From positions 1 through 12,504 of the forward strand of contig CAMLMM010000062.1 in the NCBI GenBank assembly GCA_946481105.1: 12,504 nt of DNA, given 5' to 3'. Under the pieces are notes generated by a model. The model saw nothing but the letters and a program-made list of their open reading frames with translations, ran no database searches and had not been told where the DNA came from. Below are positions 7,153 through 12,504 of the stretch, piece after piece (positions within the stretch are counted from its first letter, which is position 1; each line of letters begins with the position of its first letter). Both the position numbers and the translations under genes were made by a program. The stretch comes from an uncultured Alphaproteobacteria bacterium (GTDB lineage Bacteria > Pseudomonadota > Alphaproteobacteria > Micavibrionales > Micavibrionaceae).

Positions 7153-7623
7153 TTAGCGCATAATCTGCCATGTGCCATCCGGCTCGCGGCAGGCTGTGCC
7201 ATGACCGCTTTCTTTCTGACCACCGACATAAATTGTCTGCGTATACTCGCGGCAGTAACGACCATCACTGGTGGAGCCGTCGCGAATTGGCGTGACGGTG
7301 CCAGAGTGACCCGTGTCAGGGTTGTTCCAGCTGATGGTCTGTCCGATTGGTGCGGAATAGGCGCGCTGGTTGGCCTGCTCAGCATAAGCCAGATCGGCGC
7401 GGTCGAGCGACTTGCCAACTTCACTGCCGATCATGCTCCCCAAAAGGGCACCAAGACCCACGCCCACGAGCTGGCCAGTCCCTTTGCCAAATTGTGCGCC
7501 GGCAACACCGCCAAGAACTGCGCCCGTTGCGGTCCCCATAAATTCTTTATTCCCAGTATTCGGCGTACATGCCGTAAGGGAAAGGGCACCAACAACTACC
7601 ATAGTGAGCATATTATTTTTCAT
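7153..7623 (-). CDS. 17-kDa surface-antigen-like glycine-zipper outer-membrane lipoprotein
   Basis: This 156-residue envelope lipoprotein has a signal peptide with K2, a hydrophobic core (5-15) and a lipobox L16-T-A-C19, so lipidation at Cys19 is expected. Residues 30-70 form a glycine zipper (G-x3-G-x3-G repeats, two hairpin-like membrane segments) typical of the rickettsial 17-kDa common antigen family. The C-terminal domain (about 98-156) carries the family pattern: W-N-N-P with T-G, G-T-V-T-P, C-R-E-Y-T-Q, V-G-G, and G-T-A-C-R. It probably has a structural role in the outer membrane; no enzyme activity is expected. The ATG at 7621-7623 has AAAGGA about nine bases upstream. It is divergent from pdxH and ends at the shared terminator. 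Confidence 0.9.
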   Translation of the reverse strand: MKNNMLTMVVVGALSLTACTPNTGNKEFMGTATGAVLGGVAGAQFGKGTGQLVGVGLGALLGSMIGSEVGKSLDRADLAYAEQANQRAYSAPIGQTISWNNPDTGHSGTVTPIRDGSTSDGRYCREYTQTIYVGGQKESGHGTACREPDGTWQIMR

Positions 7624-7659
7624 ATTTTATTTTTCCTTTCAAGATGTTCCCCACGCTTG

Positions 7660-7692
7660 TGGACTAACAAAGTAACGTGATTATATAGTCCA
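7660..7692. promoter_or_regulatory. Inverted repeat in the lipoprotein / pdxH divergent promoter region
   Basis: TGGACTA (7660-7666) and TAGTCCA (7686-7692) are perfect inverted repeats separated by 19 bases. They flank AT-rich hexamers usable as -10 boxes in both directions (TATAAT-like leftward, TTATAT at 7681-7686 rightward). In the pdxH direction TTGTGG at 7657-7662 stands 18 bases before TTATAT. The repeats are seen; a shared operator is inference. Confidence 0.35.
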
Positions 7693-7736
7693 ATCCCCCG
7701 CTGGAAAAAAGCCAGAAAAAGAGAGAACCCCATATT

Positions 7737-8321
7737 GTGACCGACAGCTACTTAACCCCCTATGATTTCTTCCGTAAATGGTTCGACGAAGCCTGCGTCT
7801 CGGAACCGGTCGATCCTGACGCCGCCTGCCTTGCCACAGTGGATAAAGATGGCATGCCTGATGCACGTGTCGTGCTGATACGGCGTGCTGACGAACGCGG
7901 CTTTTGCTTCTTCACCAATTACAGCAGCCAGAAAGGCCAGGAATTAACGGCCACCCCTAAGGCCTCAATCAACTTTCACTGGAAGTCGCTGAAACGTCAG
8001 GTACGCATACGCGGCACCGTCGAAAAAGTTCCATCTGCTGAATCTGACGCATATTACAATTCACGTCCGCTCGGCAGCCGTATCGGCGCCTGGGCTTCAA
8101 TCCAGTCCCAGCCCCTGCCATCACGTCAGACACTTCTTGATCGCGTCGCCGAGTTTGAAAATAAATTTGATGATCATCCGCCGCGGCCCGACCACTGGGG
8201 CGGATTCCGCCTGACTCCGGTATCCATTGAATTCTGGCAGGAAGGCGAATTCCGCCTGCATGACCGCACACGGTACGAGAAGACGGCGGATGGCTGGAAC
8301 ATCGTCAAACTCTATCCGTAA
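7737..8321 (+). CDS. pdxH: Pyridoxamine/pyridoxine 5'-phosphate oxidase
   Basis: PdxH is an FMN enzyme, a cytosolic dimer, that oxidises PNP or PMP to pyridoxal 5'-phosphate, the last step of vitamin B6 synthesis and salvage. The 194 residues show the FMN-binding stretches R44-V-V-L-I-R and F-F-T-N-Y-S-S-Q-K-G (58-67). The PLP-contacting set is Tyr106, Arg110 and Ser114 in Y-Y-N-S-R-P-L-G-S, followed by I-G-A-W-A-S. The C-terminal R173-L-H175-D-R matches the E. coli Arg197/His199 pair, and the chain closes on a family-like L-Y-P. The start is GTG at 7737; no ATG fits and the upstream purine run (AGAGAGAA) is a weak ribosome site. It is slightly shorter than the E. coli enzyme (218) at the N-terminus only. 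Confidence 0.96.
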   Translation: MTDSYLTPYDFFRKWFDEACVSEPVDPDAACLATVDKDGMPDARVVLIRRADERGFCFFTNYSSQKGQELTATPKASINFHWKSLKRQVRIRGTVEKVPSAESDAYYNSRPLGSRIGAWASIQSQPLPSRQTLLDRVAEFENKFDDHPPRPDHWGGFRLTPVSIEFWQEGEFRLHDRTRYEKTADGWNIVKLYP

Positions 8322-8331
8322 TAAAAATTCC

Positions 8332-8361
8332 TTGACCTTTTCCCAAGTTTTACCGCATATT
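8332..8361 (+). promoter_or_regulatory. Putative sigma-70-type promoter before the 160-codon gene
   Basis: TTGACC (8332-8337, 5 of 6 consensus) and CATATT (8356-8361, 4 of 6) are 18 bases apart, starting 11 bases after the pdxH stop. Transcription would begin near 8368 and leave a leader of about 114 bases before the ATG at 8482. Confidence 0.5.
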
Positions 8362-8382
8362 ACCCCCAGAAGCGGGATTTGA

Positions 8383-8445
8383 GGGGCAGCTTGCACCGCT
8401 TTATAATAAATTGCTAAAGCGCTATGGCTCATTTCCATACGCCCC
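8383..8445 (+). promoter_or_regulatory. Candidate structured RNA leader (three-way junction)
   Basis: Three nested helices fit together. P1 is GGGGC (8383-8387) with GCCCC (8441-8445). P2 is CGCTTTA (8397-8403) with TAAAGCG (8415-8421), with an 11-base loop. P3 is TATGG (8423-8427) with CCATA (8435-8439), with a 7-base loop. Single unpaired bases separate P2 from P3 and P3 from the P1 return strand, giving a compact junction inside the predicted leader of the 160-codon gene. It matches no riboswitch class I know. Helices this short can arise by chance. Confidence 0.35.
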
Positions 8446-8481
8446 ATTGAAAACAAATACTCGTTTTTTATGAGGTGAACC

Positions 8482-8964
8482 ATGAGCATATTCAAGGCTC
8501 CGGCGCTACTGCGCATCTTTGGACAACAAAGCAGATTTCCGATCCCCACCGAAAATGATCTGAAAGGCTACCAGCATATAAGCCGCGCAAATGAACATCT
8601 TCTCTTTTTACGCTCTGATGTAAACGCCAGCATATTCCCGCCCCTGCTTGAAAGTTTGAAAGCCATCAATTCGCCAAAGTCCCTGGAACTGGCTCGCCAC
8701 TTTGATAACGGGCGTTATGTTTCCTCAACGCAAAATCTATATGTTTTCTCTTCGGAACCCGGCCTGCTTGCCTTGCGCAAATCAACCATTGCCGACCTGC
8801 GCGATTTTTGTCTTGGGCATTTGCGCCACGACACCCCCGCCGACATTAAGGCCAATTTCCATGAGTTTTTGATTAAGTTTCCTCCGGTGCTTTTGCATGA
8901 AGATTTCCGCCGCCCCGTGCCAGACAGACAGACAAGTGGTGCTTTGGCACTCAAACTGGCATAA
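8482..8964 (+). CDS. Unknown 160-residue protein
   Basis: I do not recognise a family. The protein has no signal peptide or membrane segment and appears mixed alpha/beta. It has a basic N-terminus (K5, R11, R18), a short hydrophobic and proline patch at 51-55 (I-F-P-P-L), and a polar middle. A charged helical region follows (about 99-132, with several histidines), ending in P-P-V-L-L-H-E-D-F-R-R-P. The last 15 residues are polar to small. The ATG at 8482 has a good ribosome site (GAGGTG, six bases upstream), which supports a real gene. It sits between pdxH and the DAHP synthase gene on the same strand with its own promoter candidate and long leader, and is followed by a terminator-like hairpin. 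The context does not reveal its job. Confidence 0.7.
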   Translation: MSIFKAPALLRIFGQQSRFPIPTENDLKGYQHISRANEHLLFLRSDVNASIFPPLLESLKAINSPKSLELARHFDNGRYVSSTQNLYVFSSEPGLLALRKSTIADLRDFCLGHLRHDTPADIKANFHEFLIKFPPVLLHEDFRRPVPDRQTSGALALKLA

Positions 8965-8981
8965 ACCCTTGTAAAATCCGC

Positions 8982-9014
8982 ATAAATCCCCTAAACCTGA
9001 GGGGATTTATTTTT
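8982..9014 (+). terminator. Intrinsic-terminator-like hairpin just before the DAHP synthase start
   Basis: ATAAATCCCCT (8982-8992) and AGGGGATTTAT (9000-9010) form a perfect 11-pair stem with a 7-base loop, followed by TTTTATT. It lies 18 bases after the stop of the 160-codon gene and only 23 bases before the DAHP synthase ATG. It fits a terminator for the upstream gene, yet leaves no room for a full promoter after it. A lone TAAAAT (8972-8977) could be a -10 box, but it has no good -35. Confidence 0.75.
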
Positions 9015-9033
9015 ATTGCAGAGCAAAAAGACT

Positions 9034-10428
9034 ATGACGAACTGGACACCTGAAAGCTGGCGCGCAAAACCTGCCAAACAACTGCCCACCTACGGCGATA
9101 ACAACCCGCTTCTGGCCTCCGCCGAAGCCGAATTGCGCAAAATGCCACCGCTGGTTTTTGCTGGCGAAGCCCGCGCCCTGAAATCCCACCTCGCTGCTGC
9201 TGGTGCCGGTGAAGCATTTGTCCTGATGGGCGGCGACTGCGCCGAAAGCTTTGCTGAATTCGGTGCCAATAAAATCCGCGATACATTCCGCGCCCTGCTG
9301 CAAATGTCGGTCGTCATGACCTTTGCCGGATCCATGCCTGTCATTAAGATGGGCCGCATGGCTGGGCAATTTGCCAAGCCGCGCTCCGAAGACATGGAAA
9401 CAATCAATGGTGTCACCCTGCCATCCTATCGCGGTGACATCATCAACGGCATCGACTTTACCCCCGAGTCCCGTCAACCGGACCCGATGCGTATGGTCAA
9501 AGCGTATAACCAGTCTGCAGCCACGCTCAACTTGATACGTGCTTTCGCCACCGGTGGCTATGCCGACCTGCATAAAGTCCAGCAATGGAACATGGACTTC
9601 GTGAAGGACAGCCCCGAAGCCGAACAATACAAAAAACTATCCAACCGTATCGAAGAAGCGCTGGACTTCATGACCGCCTGCGGCCTGACCAGCGAAAGCG
9701 TCCCGCATATCCTGAAACAGACGGAATTTTACACCTGTCACGAAGCCTTGCTGCTGCCATATGAAGAAGCGCTGACTCGCGTCGACAGCCTCACCGGCGA
9801 CTGGTATGGCTGCTCCGGCCATCTGGTCTGGATTGGCGCGCGCACCATACAGGAAGACCACGCGCAGGTCGAATATGTGCGCGGCATTAAAAACCCGATT
9901 GGCATGAAATGCCCGCCAAACCTGACGCCGGATTCACTGATACGCCTCATTGATACTTTGAACCCGGATAATGAACCAGGTCGCCTAACGCTGATTTCGC
10001 GCATGGGTGCGGGTAAAGTATTCGACCACCTCCCTGCCCTCGTCCGCGCGGTGCGTGACGAAGGCCGGAATGTCACCTGGGTATGCGACCCGATGCACGG
10101 CAATACGCTCAAATCGGCCAGCGGTTATAAAACCCGCCGCTTCGATGATATCATGTCCGAAGTGAAAGACTTCTTCGCCGTTCATAAGGCGGAGGGGACT
10201 GTCGCGGGCGGTGTGCATGTCGAAATGACCGGACAGAACGTGACGGAATGCACGGGCGGCATCGTGGATGTCACAGACGAAGATCTGTCCGACCGTTACC
10301 ACACGCATTGCGACCCGCGCCTGAACGTATCGCAGGCGCTGGAACTGTCATTCCTGATTGCGGATGAATTGCGCTCTATTCGCAAAAGCCGCAAAGACGC
10401 GCAGAAAACGGCGCTTGCTGCGGAATAA
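9034..10428 (+). CDS. aroG: Class II 3-deoxy-7-phosphoheptulonate (DAHP) synthase
   Basis: This enzyme condenses phosphoenolpyruvate with erythrose-4-phosphate, the first step of the shikimate pathway to aromatic amino acids. The 464 residues are close to the 462 of the M. tuberculosis class II enzyme. Likely metal ligands are Cys69 (G-G-D-C-A-E-S), His355 (C-D-P-M-H-G-N-T), Glu397 (H-V-E-M-T-G) and Asp427 (H-C-D-P-R). Further class II blocks are [19 protein letters not shown], and K-N-P-I-G-M-K. I chose ATG 9034 because the family begins near N-W-T-P; an in-frame TTG at 9016 would add six residues after some terminator bases and looks less likely. The ribosome site is weak (AGAG). nadE follows after 12 bases, so the two probably share a transcript. 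The upstream hairpin may control it. Confidence 0.96.
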   Translation: MTNWTPESWRAKPAKQLPTYGDNNPLLASAEAELRKMPPLVFAGEARALKSHLAAAGAGEAFVLMGGDCAESFAEFGANKIRDTFRALLQMSVVMTFAGSMPVIKMGRMAGQFAKPRSEDMETINGVTLPSYRGDIINGIDFTPESRQPDPMRMVKAYNQSAATLNLIRAFATGGYADLHKVQQWNMDFVKDSPEAEQYKKLSNRIEEALDFMTACGLTSESVPHILKQTEFYTCHEALLLPYEEALTRVDSLTGDWYGCSGHLVWIGARTIQEDHAQVEYVRGIKNPIGMKCPPNLTPDSLIRLIDTLNPDNEPGRLTLISRMGAGKVFDHLPALVRAVRDEGRNVTWVCDPMHGNTLKSASGYKTRRFDDIMSEVKDFFAVHKAEGTVAGGVHVEMTGQNVTECTGGIVDVTDEDLSDRYHTHCDPRLNVSQALELSFLIADELRSIRKSRKDAQKTALAAE

Positions 10429-10440
10429 GACAGGGACGCT

Positions 10441-12057
10441 ATGACAGGCTTTTCAGACCTCCGGTTTACCGTTGCGCAGATTAACCCCACAGTTGGTAAT
10501 CTCGATCATAATATCGGGCTGATAAATGATGTCTGGACCAAACACGACAAAGCATCGGATATCATCGTTTTTCCTGAACTGGCGCTGACAGGCTATGCCC
10601 CCGAAGACCTGCTGCAGAATGTCGGATTTCTGGAATCTGTCACAGCTTCTATCGGCAAGCTTGTAGCCTTCAGTAAAACCATGTCGTCCGCCATTCTGGT
10701 CGGAACTCCCTATCCTGATAAAACGCGCCTGTATAACGCCGCCCTGTTTATTCACGCAGGGGAAATCATCGGTACAGTCCATAAACACGACCTGCCTAAT
10801 TACGGTGTATTTGATGAACGACGTTATTTCACGCCGGGTGAACTGCCTGCCCCGCTCATGTTTAATGGCATTAAACTTGGTGTGATGATTTGCGAAGATA
10901 TGTGGTTCCCTGATGTATCCGACCACCTTGCCGCCAAAGGCGCATCCGGTTTCATCGTCCTGAATGGCAGTCCCTATGACATGCATAAACAGGATGTCCG
11001 CATTCAGCACGCCAAGCTGCGGGCGCAAAAATCCAAACTGCCTCTGCTCTACGTTAACCAGATAGGTGGACAGGATGACCTGATATTTGACGGGGCCAGC
11101 TTCGCTGTTGATGCTGAAGGTAAACTGGTTCTGCAATGTGAAGAATTCGTTGAGGAAGTTCTGACGTTCTCTTTTAACGCACCTGGCACGCATGTCCGGC
11201 CACTGCATGATGAAACCGAAGCCATCTATCAGGCGGTTACACTCGGCCTGCGTGATTACCTGCGCAAAACCGGCCAGAAAAAAATTCTTCTCGGGCTGTC
11301 TGGTGGCATCGATAGCGCGCTGTCGGCGGCCATTGCGGTGGATGCCATCGGCGCCTCCAATGTCAGCGGCGTGATGATGCCGTCCCCGTTCACATCCAAA
11401 GACTCGCTGGAAGATGCGGCAGATATTGCTGAGAAACTTGGGATTGCCTATTCGATTTCACCAATCAGCGGCCTGATGGATAGTTTTATGCAGGTATTGC
11501 CCGGCACATCCGGTCTGGCGCATGAGAACCTGCAGGCCCGCCTGCGCGGGCTGATACTCATGACCTCGTCCAATCAATCAGGTGCCATGGTTTTGACCAC
11601 GGGAAACAAATCCGAAATGGCCACGGGCTACGCTACACTCTATGGTGATATGTGCGGCGGGTATAATGTGCTCAAGGACATTTATAAAACGCAGGTCTAT
11701 AACATGGCCCGCTGGCGCAACACCGCCAAGCCGGTCGATGCCAAAGGGCCGGATGGCATGATCATCAATGAACGCACCATTACCAAAGCCCCAACCGCCG
11801 AACTGCGCGCAGGCCAGAAAGACCAGGACAGCCTGCCCCCTTATGACGAACTCGACCAGATATTAATCGGTCTTGTGGAATCGGAAATGGGTGTCGCCCA
11901 GATGGTTGAACGCGGCTTCGATGAACCCACCGTCAAAAAAGTCGCACGCCTGCTGAAGATATCCGAATTCAAACGCCGTCAGTCGGCACCAGGCCCCAAA
12001 GTTTCGTCCCGCGCCTTTACACGTGAACGCCGCTACCCGATTGTGAACGGGTTTTAA
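10441..12057 (+). CDS. nadE: Glutamine-dependent NAD(+) synthetase
   Basis: NadE amidates nicotinic acid adenine dinucleotide to NAD+ using ATP and glutamine. The 538 residues comprise two domains. The N-terminal nitrilase-type glutaminase (about 5-260) carries the Glu46, Lys115 and Cys151 triad, in F-P-E-L-A-L-T-G-Y, K-H-D-L-P-N-Y and M-I-C-E-D. The C-terminal synthetase (about 265-538) carries the ATP pyrophosphatase loop L-S-G-G-I-D-S (286-292), T-G-N-K-S-E, and the usual ending R-A-F-T-R-E-R-R-Y-P-I-V-N. The length is typical of the two-domain form, which can draw ammonia from glutamine. The ATG at 10441 follows AGGGA by six bases and lies 12 bases after the DAHP synthase stop. The gene is intact, and the pairing with DAHP synthase has no obvious metabolic logic. 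Confidence 0.97.
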   Translation: MTGFSDLRFTVAQINPTVGNLDHNIGLINDVWTKHDKASDIIVFPELALTGYAPEDLLQNVGFLESVTASIGKLVAFSKTMSSAILVGTPYPDKTRLYNAALFIHAGEIIGTVHKHDLPNYGVFDERRYFTPGELPAPLMFNGIKLGVMICEDMWFPDVSDHLAAKGASGFIVLNGSPYDMHKQDVRIQHAKLRAQKSKLPLLYVNQIGGQDDLIFDGASFAVDAEGKLVLQCEEFVEEVLTFSFNAPGTHVRPLHDETEAIYQAVTLGLRDYLRKTGQKKILLGLSGGIDSALSAAIAVDAIGASNVSGVMMPSPFTSKDSLEDAADIAEKLGIAYSISPISGLMDSFMQVLPGTSGLAHENLQARLRGLILMTSSNQSGAMVLTTGNKSEMATGYATLYGDMCGGYNVLKDIYKTQVYNMARWRNTAKPVDAKGPDGMIINERTITKAPTAELRAGQKDQDSLPPYDELDQILIGLVESEMGVAQMVERGFDEPTVKKVARLLKISEFKRRQSAPGPKVSSRAFTRERRYPIVNGF

Positions 12058-12067
12058 GCATATTTTC

Positions 12068-12095
12068 TTGACAAATATGCTTATTTTCCTATAAT
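12068..12095 (+). promoter_or_regulatory. Perfect-consensus sigma-70 promoter
   Basis: TTGACA (12068-12073) and TATAAT (12090-12095) match consensus fully, with a 16-base spacer, starting 11 bases after the nadE stop. Normal start spacing puts +1 at about 12102, the A of the next gene's ATG. Confidence 0.85.
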
Positions 12096-12101
12096 AGGGG
12101 G

Positions 12102-12500
12102 ATGAATGCTGTGCGCAAACAGCGGGACTGGACGCCCGCACAACGAGAACAACAGGCCCGGAAACTCCGGGAACGCAAAATCTGGCTGGTCTCCACGGGA
12201 CCGAAATCGCCTGAAGGCAAGAAAACCTCCTCTCAAAATGCCCTGAAACACGGCAAACGCTGCGGCGCTGCCCGCCGCCTGAACCAGGTGTTTCGCGGGC
12301 TGGATGATATTCGCCGCCTTTATGTCTCCCTGAATGCCCGCCCCGGTTCCAAAAACTACCTCAAACCGACAAACGAACTAATAGACCATATCGGCAAAAT
12401 GACCCGCAAACTCATTGAGGAAGGCGATATTCTCTGCGATCAGCTCCTCTGGACCATCGATGCGGCTATTTTCAGGGATAAATTACGGGGAAATTCATGA
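12102..12500 (+). CDS. Small basic protein with S-T-G-P / K-H-G motif, unknown function
   Basis: This 132-residue protein has a strongly basic, glutamine-rich N-terminus (1-30) and then W28 followed by S-T-G-P-K-S-P-E-G-K (31-40) and N-A-L-K-H-G (46-51). From memory this motif block recurs in many small hypothetical proteins and in mobile-element-linked genes, with no settled role. The second half (about 66-126) looks helical and carries mixed charge. No catalytic motif is visible; nucleic-acid binding would fit the charge but is inference. The ATG at 12102 sits immediately after AGGGGG, too close for normal use. An in-frame GTG at 12111 would put that site nine bases away, but the predicted transcript starts near 12102, so leaderless initiation at the ATG is favoured. 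The stop codon overlaps an ATG that may open the next gene. Confidence 0.75.
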   Translation: MNAVRKQRDWTPAQREQQARKLRERKIWLVSTGPKSPEGKKTSSQNALKHGKRCGAARRLNQVFRGLDDIRRLYVSLNARPGSKNYLKPTNELIDHIGKMTRKLIEEGDILCDQLLWTIDAAIFRDKLRGNS

Positions 12501-12504
12501 AAAA
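12497..12504 (+). other. Possible start of a further gene at the window edge
   Basis: An ATG at 12497 overlaps the preceding stop as ATGA, the usual sign of translational coupling, and GGGG lies seven bases upstream. Only the start codon plus five bases, reading on into lysine codons, are visible, so its identity cannot be given. Confidence 0.3.

Noticed and set aside
7132..7680. 182-codon open frame on the plus strand across the lipoprotein gene
   Set aside because: The opposite strand codes for a lipoprotein with signal peptide, lipobox and family C-terminal motifs; the plus frame begins in the terminator tail.
8121..8549. 142-codon minus-strand frame spanning the end of pdxH and the following spacer
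   Set aside because: It overlaps conserved pdxH coding sequence and the start of the next gene, with no supporting ribosome site.
8982..9010. Shared ATAA(A)TCCCCT core between the thiolase leader hairpin (1128-1167) and the DAHP synthase hairpin
   Set aside because: The common part is short, the loops differ in size and sequence, and a run of C and G in stems is expected; there is no basis for a shared regulator.
9016..9033. TTG at 9016 as the DAHP synthase start
   Set aside because: It adds six residues before the conserved N-W-T-P opening and sits immediately after the terminator tail; ATG 9034 fits the family better.
9013..9627. 204-codon open frame on the minus strand opposite DAHP synthase
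   Set aside because: It is a shadow of a conserved gene, and its residues show no recognisable motif.
10453..11208. 251-codon open frame on the minus strand inside nadE
   Set aside because: It lies wholly opposite a full-length, motif-complete nadE, has no family-like content, and its openness follows from the codon bias of the real gene.
1..12504. A novel defence system, CRISPR array, phage or transposon
   Set aside because: I found no repeat-spacer array, transposase, integrase, target-site duplication or defence-type domain; the window is mostly core metabolism.

Overview
The window reads as ordinary chromosome of a Gram-negative alphaproteobacterium of middling GC (about 50-55 %, judged by eye). 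The supporting signs are a 17-kDa-surface-antigen type lipoprotein, a short PdxH, a class II DAHP synthase opening with the N-W-T-P block, a FabI and a glutamine-dependent NAD synthetase. I cannot fix the genus. I found no tRNA, rRNA, CRISPR array, insertion sequence or defence island.

Layout. Positions 1-2403 are read leftward: an acetyl-CoA acetyltransferase (C-terminus cut off by the window edge), then two small unknown membrane proteins that look like diverged copies of each other. glmM (2507-3871, rightward) meets a histidine-phosphatase-family gene tail to tail with a 4-base overlap. That gene lies directly behind fabI, and both read leftward (3868-5354). A 191-base divergent gap separates fabI from a 519-codon orphan gene (5546-7105, rightward). 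The orphan shares a bidirectional terminator with a leftward glycine-zipper lipoprotein gene (7153-7623). A divergent promoter region then leads into pdxH (7737-8321). Next come an unknown 160-codon gene with a potentially structured leader, a terminator-like hairpin, and the pair DAHP synthase - nadE (9034-12057). The right end holds a small basic protein gene (12102-12500) behind a perfect-consensus promoter.

How the genes work together. Most recognised genes are core metabolism: acetoacetyl-CoA formation or thiolysis, UDP-GlcNAc precursor synthesis (GlmM), fatty-acid elongation (FabI), PLP synthesis (PdxH), entry to the shikimate pathway (DAHP synthase) and the last step of NAD synthesis (NadE). 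GlmM and FabI both feed envelope synthesis.

The unusual content is in the small unknown genes and the control regions. These are a ribosome-site-masking hairpin before the thiolase, a possible three-way-junction RNA leader at 8383-8445, a terminator placed in the leader of the DAHP synthase gene, a probable leaderless promoter at 12068-12095, and a histidine phosphatase that lacks the usual second catalytic histidine. I see no convincing multi-gene novel system.
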